From Microbacterium sp. Root53 (GTDB taxonomy: Bacteria > Actinomycetota > Actinomycetes > Actinomycetales > Microbacteriaceae): DNA of 64,000 nucleotides. A program made the translations under genes and the position numbers. The notes under the pieces are model-generated. The model had not been told where the DNA came from. It saw only the letters and a list, made by a program, of their open reading frames with translations, and ran no database searches. Below are positions 1 through 8,622 of the stretch, one piece after another (within the stretch, counting starts at the first letter, position 1; every line of letters starts with the position of its first letter). The DNA lies in contig NZ_LMFR01000021.1 in the NCBI RefSeq assembly GCF_001426925.1, positions 141,255 through 205,254 of the forward strand, in the 5' to 3' direction.

Positions 1-638
1 GCCACGAGCTCGTCCTCGCCGCCCGCGGGGGAGAGGGCGGCGATCGTGAGCGGGGAGAGGAACGCGGCGGACGCCCCGCGCGGCACGACGTGGATGGAGG
101 CCGGGCTCATCAGGCGCGCGGCCTGCTCCGCCGTGAACAGGCCGTCGGCGACGCCCGCGCGGGCGTCGGGGATGCCGCACGCCGCGAGCTCGTCGAGCAG
201 CGCGCTCGCCGCCTGCTCCTCGCCGCCGTAGAACCGGGCGGGCCCGCGGGCCCGCACGGCGCACAGCCCGGGGCGCAGGGGCTGCACACCGGGGGTCAGC
301 TCCTCGATGCGCGACAGGACGGGCAGGAACGCCCGCTCGTCGCGCGCGGGATCGGCGGGCACGAGGCGCAGCCGCGGGCACGCGCCCTGCGCGTCGCGAC
401 GGCGCTGACCCCGTCGCACGCCGTGGCGGCGAGCGGCGGCCGAGCACGCCACGACCCGGTTGGCGTGCATGATCGCGATCGGCTCGTCCTCGGTCGGGGG
501 CGCCGTGTCGCCGCCCGCACGGGCGGCCGCCCGCGCCTCGCTGCGCAGCAGGGCCGTGACCGGCCAGTCGGGCAGCCACAGGACGATGACCCGGGTCGGC
601 GCGGGCGCGCGGGTCGGAGCCGGACCGGCGGAGCCCAT
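1..638 (-). CDS. imuB: ImuB-type Y-family DNA polymerase homologue (3' end outside window)
   Basis: Reading leftwards from ATG at 638, the frame stays open to the window edge. The N-terminus contains RVIVLWLPDWPVTALL followed by IAIMHANRVVACSAAARRHG, the opening of the ImuB/DinB-related polymerase palm. ImuB is usually a catalytically inactive Y-family member that links DnaE2 to the beta clamp during SOS-induced mutagenesis; that is family knowledge. The start overlaps the imuA stop (TGATG), so the pair is translationally coupled. dnaE2 would be expected further left, outside the window. Whether the catalytic acidic residues survive was not assessed, and the C-terminus is not visible. Confidence 0.85.
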   Translation of the reverse strand, partial: MGSAGPAPTRAPAPTRVIVLWLPDWPVTALLRSEARAAARAGGDTAPPTEDEPIAIMHANRVVACSAAARRHGVRRGQRRRDAQGACPRLRLVPADPARDERAFLPVLSRIEELTPGVQPLRPGLCAVRARGPARFYGGEEQAASALLDELAACGIPDARAGVADGLFTAEQAARLMSPASIHVVPRGASAAFLSPLTIAALSPAGGEDELV

Positions 639-1444
639 CACCCCACCGCCTCGAGGCGGGCGGACCCGGCGTCGCTCCCGTGGCCCGCCTCGATCCGGTG
701 GACCGTGCGCCAGGACGGGCGCCGCGCGGTGCCCGCCGCGGCCGCCGGCGCCCCGAGCGGGCCGGGCAGCTGCACGCGCACCGAGCGCGGCACGGGGAAG
801 CGACGGCCCGTCGCGCTGATCGTGACCTCGCGCGCGGCGAGGAGGCCGTGTCCCTGCCCGAGCCCCGTCCATTCGGGGTCGTGCAGCCGGAGCGCCGCCT
901 CCGCCTGCGGCCAGGGGCCCTGCACGAGCAGCACGCCGCCGCGGTCGCGCAGCTTCGCCCCGATGCGGGCGGTGTCGCCGTCGCGCGCGGCACGCGGCGG
1001 ACGCACCGTGACCACGGGGAAGACCTCGGCGACGGCCGATGTGACGGCGAGCCAGCGGTCACCGGGGTCGGGGACGAGGGCGAACCGCTCGAGGTCCACG
1101 CCGTATCCCTCGGCCGCCTCGGCGGCGAGTTCCGGCATGCCGATGGCGGCGCACCAGGATCCGGCGCGCGAGGGCGCCGACATCAGGGCGAGCAGCAGGC
1201 TCGTGGCCGCGTCGAGGCTGTAGACCGCGCCGGGGCGCAGGCCGCCCTCGGGGAAGAGCGGGGCGAGCTCGGGATGCACCGGGATGGCGTCGACCTGGGC
1301 GCTGCGGCGCTGCATCCGGGTGATCTGCGCGCGCAGGCGCTGGATCTCGGCCGCGGTCTGCGGTGCCGCGGCGCCGACCGGGCTCGTCGGCCCGGGAGTC
1401 GTCGCCTCCCAGCGGGAGGCGGTCTCGTAGCGTGCCATCCCCAT
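638..1444 (-). CDS. imuA: ImuA-like RecA-related SOS protein
   Basis: A 268-aa protein with a low-complexity start, a short coiled segment (AEIQRLRAQITRMQRR) and a RecA-like core (LRPGAVYSLDAATSLLLALM, with GSWCAAIGMPELAAEAAEGYG). This pattern fits the actinobacterial ImuA' proteins encoded just before imuB. In that family the protein works with ImuB and DnaE2 in damage-induced translesion synthesis. A clear Walker A lysine is not visible in the glycine-rich loop, as is common in this branch. Starts at 1444 (ATGGGG) or 1438 (ATGGCA) are both possible. Two LexA boxes sit directly upstream, so DNA-damage induction is expected. Confidence 0.75.
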   Translation of the reverse strand: MGMARYETASRWEATTPGPTSPVGAAAPQTAAEIQRLRAQITRMQRRSAQVDAIPVHPELAPLFPEGGLRPGAVYSLDAATSLLLALMSAPSRAGSWCAAIGMPELAAEAAEGYGVDLERFALVPDPGDRWLAVTSAVAEVFPVVTVRPPRAARDGDTARIGAKLRDRGGVLLVQGPWPQAEAALRLHDPEWTGLGQGHGLLAAREVTISATGRRFPVPRSVRVQLPGPLGAPAAAAGTARRPSWRTVHRIEAGHGSDAGSARLEAVG

Positions 1445-1450
1445 CCCTCA

Positions 1451-1456
1451 AGACTA
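1451..1456 (-). promoter_or_regulatory. -10 element of imuA, probably leaderless
   Basis: TAGTCT on the minus strand lies 6 nt before the imuA ATG at 1444. It fits the TANNNT-N6-8-start pattern seen at many genes in this window. It directly abuts the proximal LexA box. Confidence 0.5.
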
Positions 1457-1469
1457 GAACCGATGTTCG
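1456..1469. promoter_or_regulatory. LexA (SOS) box 1
   Basis: AGAAC-CGAT-GTTCG is a one-mismatch match to the actinobacterial LexA operator CGAAC-N4-GTTCG. It overlaps the edge of the proposed imuA -10 element, so bound LexA would block RNA polymerase. Confidence 0.65.
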
Positions 1470-1489
1470 AAGAAGTCGAGCTTCGTCAT

Positions 1490-1503
1490 CGAACACTAGT
1501 TCG
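1490..1503. promoter_or_regulatory. LexA (SOS) box 2
   Basis: CGAAC-ACTA-GTTCG is a perfect dyad match to the actinobacterial SOS box. It lies 34 bp upstream of box 1, about where the -35 region or upstream DNA of imuA would be. Confidence 0.75.
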
Positions 1504-1558
1504 CACCTCCGACATCACCGTCGGGAGCGCCGGAGGGTGGGAGAAGGGCGGCGCGCGG

Positions 1559-1777
1559 TCAGCTCTGGACGAGCGCGACGATCCCCGCGACCGCCGAGGC
1601 CGCCGCCAGCAGCAGCGCGATCCCGATCAGCACGACGTGCACCTTGAGGAAGCGCGTCGGGCGGCCCGCGGTGTCGCGAGCGCGCGGATCGCGTGCGACG
1701 CGGCGCAGGAACGTGGGCCAGACCAGCACGTTGAAGACGGCGTTCGCGAGCAGCAGGGTCGCCAGGAGCACGGTCAT
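1559..1777 (-). CDS. SCO4848-like small membrane protein
   Basis: 72 aa with two predicted transmembrane helices: residues about 3-22, with NAVFNVLVWPTFLRRVARD following, and about 46-69 (VHVVLIGIALLLAAASAVAG). The short N-helix, the WPTFLRR turn, a basic loop and a second helix match the SCO4848 family of actinobacterial integral membrane proteins, whose function is unknown. It stands alone between imuA and an XRE regulator. Confidence 0.65.
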   Translation of the reverse strand: MTVLLATLLLANAVFNVLVWPTFLRRVARDPRARDTAGRPTRFLKVHVVLIGIALLLAAASAVAGIVALVQS

Positions 1778-1842
1778 CCGTCGAGCCTAATCCCGGTCAG
1801 TGGGCAGATCTCCCCACGCCGTCATCTGGGATATCGCGCACC

Positions 1843-2205
1843 ATGAAGCGCATGGACGAACCGATCCCCGCGGCGCGTCTCGTCGATCCCCATTCCGCCG
1901 TCGCCGCGAAGGTGGGAGAGCGCATCGGCGAACTCCGGCGCCGCGCACAGCTGAGCCGCCCCACGCTGGCCGACTGCGCCGACCTCGATGTGCGGCACCT
2001 GCAGCGCATCGAGCGCGGACACGGCAATCCCACGCTGCTGAGCCTCATGCAGATCGCGGTCGCGCTCGAGGTGCCGCTGTCGCATCTCGTCGAGGGCGTG
2101 GAGCCGGAGGACCTCCCCGAGACCCGCCGTCCCTACGGGCACAGCACACGCGACACCCAGACCCGCCGCCGCTACTACGCCGGCAACGGCGCGCTGGAGT
2201 ACTGA
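1843..2205 (+). CDS. XRE-family HTH regulator, left copy of a paralogous pair
   Basis: 120 aa. A Cro/C1-type helix-turn-helix covers residues about 22-85 (VGERIGELRRRAQLSRPTLA then HLQRIERGHGNPTLLSLMQI). It is followed by the tail LPETRRPYGHS. The regulator at 8623 has the same architecture and the tail LPDTRRPYPYS, so the two are paralogues placed at either end of the type I restriction operon. By analogy with R-M controller proteins it may tune hsd expression; that is inference. Its stop lies 5 nt from the hsdR stop, so the two genes converge tightly. A GTGGG/CCCAC dyad at 1800-1817 is a possible binding site. Confidence 0.8.
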   Translation: MKRMDEPIPAARLVDPHSAVAAKVGERIGELRRRAQLSRPTLADCADLDVRHLQRIERGHGNPTLLSLMQIAVALEVPLSHLVEGVEPEDLPETRRPYGHSTRDTQTRRRYYAGNGALEY

Positions 2206-2209
2206 CGCG

Positions 2210-5200
2210 TCAGGTCGCCGGATCCGCGAGCTCGGACCGCACGGTCTCGTGCACGAGCTCGCCGATGGCCTTGAGCAGCTTGGGGCGCTGATCCGCGCGT
2301 GAGAAGAACACCTCGACCATCCGGTTGTGGCTCGACTGCATGCCCAGCATCGCGTCGACGAGCGCGGCGTCCAGATCGGGGGATTCGACGAACTGGGAGC
2401 GCGAGTTCGCGATGGCCTGCGTGCGCAGCTTCTGGTCGGCGACCATCACCGTCACCAACCCCTCGACCCAGGACTGCTCCTCGGGCACGGTGAAGTCCTC
2501 GCCCTCGAACATCTCGTTGATGCGCTGCAGCACCTCGGTCAGCAGCACCATGCGAGGGTCCCGCGCGGCGCCGCTTCCTCCCGCACCGAGCGGCCTCAGC
2601 TCGGCCCGCTCGCCGAGGACGAGGTGATGATCACCCGAGCGCGCGTGTTTGATGTGCGTGAGCTCGACGGCGGAGAAGTCGATCGTCTCGGTGGTCGCGC
2701 GTCCGGTGAGCCGGGGCAGCAGCAGGCGCAGATAGAGCGAGCGCTTCTCGAGGTCGGTGTCGCCGTAGTCGATGATCTGCGACAGGAAGTCGTAGAGCCG
2801 GATGAAGGTGCCCACGTCCTTGCGGAACAGATCGAGCTCCTCGATCTCAGTGCGGTCGTCGCCCGACAGCGCCGCGGTGTACCGGCCGTTGAACCGGTCG
2901 GCGGCCGACTTCAGGGGCGCCGTGTGTGCACTGTGCTTGGCGCCCGTGCCGAGCGAGCCCGCCAGGTACGCAGAGGTGAACGCCTCGACCTCGGCGTCGG
3001 TGTAGATGCCGGCGGCGTCGAGCTTGGACTGCAGGTCGTGCACGACATCGGGATCCGTCGTGTCAGTCAGCTGCGCGTCGCGGTAGTACGGCTTGAAAGA
3101 GTCGAGGATCTCCTCCGGGTCGTTCACGAAGTCGAGCACGTAGGTGACGTCCTTGCCCGCCGACGGGTAGGTGCGGTTGAGGCGCGACAGCGTCTGCACG
3201 GCGGTGACGCCGGACAGCCGCTTGTCGACGTACATCGCGCACAGCAGCGGCTGGTCGAAGCCCGTCTGGTACTTGTTGGCGACGATCAGGACCTGGAAGT
3301 CGTCGGTCGCGAACGCGTTCGGCAGCGTGCGCCCGCGCAGCCCCTTGTTGAGGTTCGCCTCGCTGTAGGGAGGTTCGACGCCGGCGAATCCGACGCCGGG
3401 CACCTGCTCATCCGTGAGGGTTCCCGAGAACGCGACGAGTGTGGCGAGGCCGTAGCCCTTCTTCGCGATGTACGCGTCGATGGCCTCCTTGTACCGCACG
3501 GCGTGCTCGCGCGACGCGGTAACGACCATGGCCTTCGCGTGTCCGTCGAGCAGATGCCGCACGTTGGTGCGGTAATGCTCGACGATGATCTGCACCTTCT
3601 GGGCGATGTTCGTCGGGTGCAGCGACACCCAGCGCATCAGGCCTTTGGTGGCCTCGGCCTCGTCCACCTGCTCGACCGCCTTGAGGTGCCGTTGCGACTT
3701 CTTGGCGATCTGGAACGCGGTCTTGTACGTCGTGTAGTTCTTCAGGACGTCGAGGATGTAGCCCTCCTCGATCGCCTGCTGCATCGTGTACACGTGGAAC
3801 GGCCGCGGCTTGCCGTCGCCGTCCGTGCGGCCGAACAGCTCGAGCGTCTTCGCCTTGGGCGTCGCCGTGAACGCGAAGAACGACAGGTTCGGGGAGTCCG
3901 CGCGGGCAGCCATCTCGGCCGCGAGGATGGCCTCGGTGTCGATCTCGCCCCCGTCCTCGAGTTCGCTCTGCTCCTCGGCCGTGAGCACCTCGCGCAGCTT
4001 CTGCGACACGCGCCCGGTCTGCGACGAGTGGGCCTCGTCGGCGATGATCGCGAAGCGGCGCTCGGCCAGGCCCTTGTTCTCGCGGATCGCCTGCAGGGCG
4101 AACGGGAACGTCTGCATGGTCACGATCACGATCAGGCGGCCCGCGAGCAGCTCCTTCGCGAGCAGGCTCGACTTCGACGTGACGTCGTCGGATCCGGACC
4201 TGCGCACCTCGTCGGCGTTGATCATCGCGACCGTGCCGTCGACGCCCTCGATCTGCTTGATGGCCTTCTGCAGCTGGTCGTCGAGCACCGTGCGGTCGGT
4301 GACGACGATGACCGTGTCGAAGATCTTGCGGTCCTCGGTGTCGTGCAGGTTGGAGAGCCCGTGTGCGAGCCACGCGATCGAGTTGGTCTTACCCGATCCG
4401 GCGGAGTGCTGCACCAGGTAGCGCTTGCCGGTGCCCTCGGTGCGGACCGTGTCGAGCAGGGACGTGACGAGCTGCCACTGGTGGAGGCGCGGGAAGAGCA
4501 GGGTGGTCGACGTGGTGACCTCGCCGGTGATCGGATCGGTGGACGTGCGCTTCTCGAGGTGCAGCAGGCGACCCAGGATGTGCAGCCACGCGTCACGCTG
4601 CAGGACCTGCTCCCACAGGTACGAGGACGCCGCTCCCTCCGGGTTCACCGGGTTGCCGGCCGCTCCGGCGTCGCCCAGGTTGAACGGCAGGAAGTGCGTC
4701 TTCGGCCCGGCGAGGCGGGTCGTCATGGCGACCTCGTCGTTCGACACGGCGAAGTGGACGAGGCAGCGATTGGCGAACCCGAGCAGCGGCTCGCCCTTCG
4801 GATCGCGGTGGGCGCGATACTGCTGCTTCGCGTCCTCGATCGACTGGGTGTTGTCGGTCTTGAGTTCGATCGTCGCGACCGGCAGTCCGTTCACGAACAG
4901 CACGAGGTCGATCGACTGCGTGTTCTTCGACGAGTAGTACACCTGACGCATCACCCGCAGGCGCACGGCCTCGTAGCGCGCGCTCGCCGCGGCGTTGAGC
5001 GAGGTGGCGGGCTTGAATTCGCACATCTTGAACGAGGCCGGGGTCTTCTTGAACCCCTTGCGGAGCACGTTGAGCGTGCCGCCGCCCGCGTCGAGAGGGA
5101 GGTCGAGCGCCTTCACGAGGCGATCGAGCAGCTGCTGCTTCGCCTTGGCCTGCTCGGCCTCGGTCATCGACGGCTTGACGACCTTCGCCCACTCGTCAGG

Positions 5201-5353
5201 CTGGGTCAGCTCGAGCCACGCGAACACGTCATCTGGGATGAGCGCTCGGTCGCGGTCGTAGTGCGGGCCATTCTTCTCGTCGTACCGCCACCCGTTCGCC
5301 TCGAGGTGCGCGCAGATCTCGTCCTCGAAAGCCCGCTCGTGCTCGATGCCCAT
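2210..5353 (-). CDS. hsdR: type I restriction endonuclease subunit R
   Basis: 1047 aa, the usual HsdR size. A PD-(D/E)xK nuclease is visible near residues 145-165 (SIDLVLFVNGLPVATIELKT), a Walker A at about 316 (HSAGSGKT) and a DEAH box at about 439 (IIADEAHSSQTG), with the remaining SF2 motor motifs downstream (FTATPKAKTLELFG, TGFDQPLLCAMYVDKRLSG). The subunit translocates DNA with ATP and cuts unmethylated DNA when assembled with HsdM and HsdS. It is the last gene of the minus-strand hsdM-hsdS-peptide-hsdR operon, 14 nt after the 38-aa membrane peptide. No frame break is seen, so it looks functional. Confidence 0.95.
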   Translation of the reverse strand: MGIEHERAFEDEICAHLEANGWRYDEKNGPHYDRDRALIPDDVFAWLELTQPDEWAKVVKPSMTEAEQAKAKQQLLDRLVKALDLPLDAGGGTLNVLRKGFKKTPASFKMCEFKPATSLNAAASARYEAVRLRVMRQVYYSSKNTQSIDLVLFVNGLPVATIELKTDNTQSIEDAKQQYRAHRDPKGEPLLGFANRCLVHFAVSNDEVAMTTRLAGPKTHFLPFNLGDAGAAGNPVNPEGAASSYLWEQVLQRDAWLHILGRLLHLEKRTSTDPITGEVTTSTTLLFPRLHQWQLVTSLLDTVRTEGTGKRYLVQHSAGSGKTNSIAWLAHGLSNLHDTEDRKIFDTVIVVTDRTVLDDQLQKAIKQIEGVDGTVAMINADEVRRSGSDDVTSKSSLLAKELLAGRLIVIVTMQTFPFALQAIRENKGLAERRFAIIADEAHSSQTGRVSQKLREVLTAEEQSELEDGGEIDTEAILAAEMAARADSPNLSFFAFTATPKAKTLELFGRTDGDGKPRPFHVYTMQQAIEEGYILDVLKNYTTYKTAFQIAKKSQRHLKAVEQVDEAEATKGLMRWVSLHPTNIAQKVQIIVEHYRTNVRHLLDGHAKAMVVTASREHAVRYKEAIDAYIAKKGYGLATLVAFSGTLTDEQVPGVGFAGVEPPYSEANLNKGLRGRTLPNAFATDDFQVLIVANKYQTGFDQPLLCAMYVDKRLSGVTAVQTLSRLNRTYPSAGKDVTYVLDFVNDPEEILDSFKPYYRDAQLTDTTDPDVVHDLQSKLDAAGIYTDAEVEAFTSAYLAGSLGTGAKHSAHTAPLKSAADRFNGRYTAALSGDDRTEIEELDLFRKDVGTFIRLYDFLSQIIDYGDTDLEKRSLYLRLLLPRLTGRATTETIDFSAVELTHIKHARSGDHHLVLGERAELRPLGAGGSGAARDPRMVLLTEVLQRINEMFEGEDFTVPEEQSWVEGLVTVMVADQKLRTQAIANSRSQFVESPDLDAALVDAMLGMQSSHNRMVEVFFSRADQRPKLLKAIGELVHETVRSELADPAT

Positions 5354-5367
5354 GATCCCGGGACGTT

Positions 5368-5484
5368 CTAGCGCTTGCGCATCTCGCGCACGAAGATCCA
5401 GATCAGCCAGAAGCCTGCGGTGAGGCAGGTCAGTACGACATCGAGGATGAAGCTTCCGAGCCCGTACTTCTTCGTCTTGCCCAT
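5368..5484 (-). CDS. 38-aa single-span membrane peptide inside the hsd operon
   Basis: ATG at 5484 is preceded by AAAGGA at good spacing. The reading frame begins MGKTKKYGLGSFILDV and ends IWIFVREMRKR. A basic N-terminus (KTKK), one hydrophobic helix of about 20 residues (FILDVVLTCLTAGFWLIWIF) and a basic C-terminus give a small membrane protein. It sits 27 nt after hsdS and 14 nt before hsdR, so it is co-transcribed with them. I do not know its function. Similar KTKKYGLG-type peptides are, to my recollection, scattered in mobile DNA. Anti-phage sensing or a toxin-like role is speculation. Confidence 0.7.
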   Translation of the reverse strand: MGKTKKYGLGSFILDVVLTCLTAGFWLIWIFVREMRKR

Positions 5485-5511
5485 TTGGTGTGTCCTTTCG
5501 AGAGGGGAGGG

Positions 5512-6783
5512 TTATGCAGCGCGAGTCTTGCCCGTGGTCACGTCGATCCGACCCGTCACAGCGGCGGTGATGAGCGCCGCCCGCCGCTCCTTCGCGAGCG
5601 CGATGAACTGCTGTGCCTTGGCGATCAGAGCGTCGATCTTCGCGGTCTGCCGCTCGATCTCCGCGACGATCGTCTTCTGCTCGTCAACCGGCGGGAGCGG
5701 GATGCGTATTGCCGCGGCGATCGGCTGATAGATCGTCTTGTGAGTCGACCCGATCATCAGCGACAGCAGGTGCGGCCGCATCGCACGGAAGACATACATC
5801 AGGTACTCCGGCAACAGGCGAGGGCCGCAGACCCAGTTCCAAAAGTCCTGGCTCGTGGCCATCGGCTGCGGCATCACTCCTGTGAAGCCGACAGAAGCTG
5901 TGCGAGACAGGACGACCGTGCCGGCCGGCAGCAGCTCGGCCGCGGAGTTCGCGAGCCCGAGTTCGCTGATCGTGTTCGCTGTGTCGCCGAGATAGGTCTG
6001 AGACTCATCGCGGAGCTGCCAGACGTCCGCCAGGGTGAACCACGGGATGATCGTGTTCTCCCAGTACTCGGGGTTCGACCTGCTCGGTGTGTGCCCGGTC
6101 TTCATCGCGGCCACACGGCGGATGTTGAGCGCATGCCAGTGCGCGGGGATCGCGTCGGCCCAGGGGAGGGGGTTCGCCCGGAACTCGGCTGAGGGATCGA
6201 GACCCCGCGTGACCAGGCTCCGGATTCCCTCACGACGCCGATCGCGCAGTGCACTGACCAAATGCGTCTGCTTCGCGATGAGCGTGTCGATCTGCGCGGT
6301 TTCGCGGTCGAGGTAGTCGGCGATCAGGCGCTGGTTTTGAGCATCCGGCAAGTACGCGTCGATGGTGCGGAGCACCTTGAAGGGGACCTCGGTGGTACGG
6401 ACTGAAGCGGTGCTGTCGCCAGCCCCAATTCCCCGCTCCCGAGCGATCAACTCGCCGATGAACCAATCCGATTTCATGAGGTAAACGAGGAAGCGGCCGT
6501 CGGCTTGCCTCGGATCGCGTATCCGCATCACTTCGTAGTGGTACGTCACCAGTCCGTCTTCAGGTGCGAGGCCGAGGGCGCCGGCACGCACACTCATCTT
6601 GTTGAAGACGATGTCGCCATGACGACACACCTTGTATGCGTCCAAGGACTCCGCACGCGGCGGCTTATCAGTGAGCTCCGAGCGCCGCACCACGCCGCGG
6701 GTCTGGGAGACGGACATCAGCGGTATATCGATCCCGGGAATCCGCACGTCGGTTCGTTCCAAGACGGAGCCCATCCGCGTCAC
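5512..6783 (-). CDS. hsdS: type I restriction specificity subunit S
   Basis: 423 aa with the two-part HsdS layout: TRD1 (start to about 150), a conserved helical spacer (QNQRLIADYLDRETAQIDTL), TRD2 (about 205-365, opening with PADAIPAHW-like text, read here as LPWADAIPAHWHALNIRRVA) and a second helical spacer (DEQKTIVAEIERQTAKIDAL). The subunit sets the bipartite recognition sequence for both methylation and cutting. GTG at 6783 overlaps the hsdM stop (GTGA), showing coupling. TRD1 looks a little short at its N-terminus compared with TRD2. The target sequence cannot be predicted from the protein alone. Confidence 0.92.
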   Translation of the reverse strand: MTRMGSVLERTDVRIPGIDIPLMSVSQTRGVVRRSELTDKPPRAESLDAYKVCRHGDIVFNKMSVRAGALGLAPEDGLVTYHYEVMRIRDPRQADGRFLVYLMKSDWFIGELIARERGIGAGDSTASVRTTEVPFKVLRTIDAYLPDAQNQRLIADYLDRETAQIDTLIAKQTHLVSALRDRRREGIRSLVTRGLDPSAEFRANPLPWADAIPAHWHALNIRRVAAMKTGHTPSRSNPEYWENTIIPWFTLADVWQLRDESQTYLGDTANTISELGLANSAAELLPAGTVVLSRTASVGFTGVMPQPMATSQDFWNWVCGPRLLPEYLMYVFRAMRPHLLSLMIGSTHKTIYQPIAAAIRIPLPPVDEQKTIVAEIERQTAKIDALIAKAQQFIALAKERRAALITAAVTGRIDVTTGKTRAA

Positions 6784-8528
6784 GACCGCTCCACCTCGCG
6801 GAGCAGGTCCATGATCTCGGCCACCAGCTGCTCGAGGTCGCGGTCGATCTCCTCGAGCGGGCGGGGTGGCTCGTAGACGTAGAAGTGGCGCGTGAAGGGG
6901 ATCTCGTAGCCGACCTTCGTCTTCGCCTTGTCGACCCAGGCATCCGGGACGTGCGGCTTGACCTCGGCCTCGAAGTAGGCCTCGATCACCGCGTCGCGGG
7001 CCTCGGCGCCGCGGTCGTTGCCGCCGTACGTGAAGGGTACGTTCTCGGTGTCGCGCAGCTTGCTGTCGGGCTTCGGGTGGCCCTTGCGGTCGGTGACGAT
7101 CTCGCCGTTCTCATCGCGCAGCGGGCGCTCGACCGTGACGGTCCAGTAGCCGAACTCGGCCGTCGGGAGCACCTTCGAGTGCGCATTGGTCTCATGCGCG
7201 CCGTAGAGCTCGAGGATCCGGTCGCGATCGGCGGCCGAGAGCTCCCGGCTCTTCTGCCCGAGGTTCTTGCGCATCTTCGTGAAGAAGCCCGACCCGTCGA
7301 TCAGCTGCACGGTGCCGATCCGGTCGGCGGGCTTGGCGTTGTCGAGCAGCCACACATAGGTCGCGATGCCCGTGTTGTAGAACATGTTCGTCGGCAGCGC
7401 GACGATCGCGTCGACGAGATCTTTCTCGAGCAGCCAGCGGCGGATGTTCGACGGCCCCGACTCGGCGGCGCCGGTGAACAGGGGCGAGCCGTTGAGGACG
7501 ATCGCGGCGCGGCCGCCCGTCGCATCCTTGCCTTCGGAACGCATCTTCGTCGCCACGTGCTGCAGGAACAGCATCTGGCCGTCGCTGATCGGCGGCAGGC
7601 CGCCGGGGAACCGGCTGCGCTCGCCGGCGTCCTGGACGTGGCGCTTGATCGCCTCCTGCGACGCCTTCCAGTCGACGCCGTACGGCGGGTTCGACAGCAC
7701 GTAGTCGAACGTGCGCCCCGCGAAGCGGTCGTCGGCGAGGGTGTCTCCGAGCTGGATGTTGGTGGCGTCCTGCGCCTTGGCGATCATGTCGGACTTGCAG
7801 ATCGCGTAGGACTGATCGTTGATCTCCTGACCGAACAGCACCAGGCGGGCGTCGGGGTTGCGGGTCTTCAGATGCTCCTCGGCGACCGAGAGCATGCCGC
7901 CGGTGCCCGCCGTGGGGTCGTAGACCGTGCGCACGACGCCGGGCTCGCTGAGCGCCTCGCCGTCGGTCGCGAACAGCAGATCGACCATGAGGCGGATGGC
8001 ATCGCGCGGCGTGAAGTGCTCACCGGCGGTCTCGTTGGAGGCCTCCGCGAACTTGCGGATGAGTTCCTCGAACAGGTCGCCCATCGCCGCGTTGTCGAGC
8101 GTGTCGGGGTGCAGGTCGATCGCCGCGAACTGCTGCACGACGAGCAGCAGTCTGTTCTTCTCGGCCATCGCGTGGATCTCGTTCTCGAACCGGAACCGGT
8201 CGAACACGTCGATGTTCTTGGAGAAGCCCGCGATGAAGTCGATCAGGTTGGACTCGAGCCCTTCGGGGTCTCCGACCAGGCGCGCGAAGGTCCAGGGGCT
8301 GGCGTTGTAGAAGCTCAGCCCCGCGCGCTTGCGGATCAGCGCCTCGCGCAGCTCGTCGCTGTCGGTGCTCTCGACGATCTCGCGCACGACGTCGCGGGTC
8401 TCGTCGAGCAGGCAGTCGAGCCGCCGCAGGATCGTCATCGGCAGGATGACGTCGCCGTACTGATGCGGCTTGTAGACGCCGCGGAGCTGATCCGCGATGC
8501 CCCAGACGAATGTTCCGAGGCTGCTCAT
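6780..8528 (-). CDS. hsdM: type I restriction-modification DNA methyltransferase subunit M
   Basis: N6-adenine methyltransferase of the HsdM family, about 582 aa from ATG at 8528 (MSSLGTFVWGIADQLRG). An alternative TTG at 8552 adds 8 residues and is not supported by a ribosome site. The N-terminal helical domain (YKPHQYGDVILPMTILRRLD) is followed by SAM motif I (DPTAGTGGML, about residue 205) and catalytic motif IV (NPPYG, about 280). It pairs with HsdS for methylation and joins HsdR for restriction. First gene of the operon, it is transcribed away from a divergent XRE gene across a region with repeated GCATNNATGC-like sites. Confidence 0.93.
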   Translation of the reverse strand: MSSLGTFVWGIADQLRGVYKPHQYGDVILPMTILRRLDCLLDETRDVVREIVESTDSDELREALIRKRAGLSFYNASPWTFARLVGDPEGLESNLIDFIAGFSKNIDVFDRFRFENEIHAMAEKNRLLLVVQQFAAIDLHPDTLDNAAMGDLFEELIRKFAEASNETAGEHFTPRDAIRLMVDLLFATDGEALSEPGVVRTVYDPTAGTGGMLSVAEEHLKTRNPDARLVLFGQEINDQSYAICKSDMIAKAQDATNIQLGDTLADDRFAGRTFDYVLSNPPYGVDWKASQEAIKRHVQDAGERSRFPGGLPPISDGQMLFLQHVATKMRSEGKDATGGRAAIVLNGSPLFTGAAESGPSNIRRWLLEKDLVDAIVALPTNMFYNTGIATYVWLLDNAKPADRIGTVQLIDGSGFFTKMRKNLGQKSRELSAADRDRILELYGAHETNAHSKVLPTAEFGYWTVTVERPLRDENGEIVTDRKGHPKPDSKLRDTENVPFTYGGNDRGAEARDAVIEAYFEAEVKPHVPDAWVDKAKTKVGYEIPFTRHFYVYEPPRPLEEIDRDLEQLVAEIMDLLREVERS

Positions 8529-8561
8529 GCGCGCGACGAAGTGGAGGCGCAATTGAGCATG

Positions 8562-8585
8562 GCATGAATGCTAATGCACGAATGC
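8562..8585. promoter_or_regulatory. Tandem operator-like repeats between hsdM and the XRE gene
   Basis: GCATGAATGC (8562-8571) and GCACGAATGC (8576-8585) are near-identical 10-bp units 14 bp apart. The first is itself a dyad (GCAT-GA-ATGC). A weaker relative, GCATTGAAGC, lies at 8605-8614. The position between divergent hsdM and XRE genes suggests binding sites for the XRE protein; this is inference. Confidence 0.45.
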
Positions 8586-8622
8586 ATACCTCACGAACGC
8601 GTCGGCATTGAAGCCTTGGGGA

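Noticed and set aside
2327..5371. 1014-codon open frame on the plus strand
   Set aside because: It lies antisense to the intact hsdR and its translation is low-complexity Arg/Val/Leu text with no domain. It is a shadow of GC-rich codon use.
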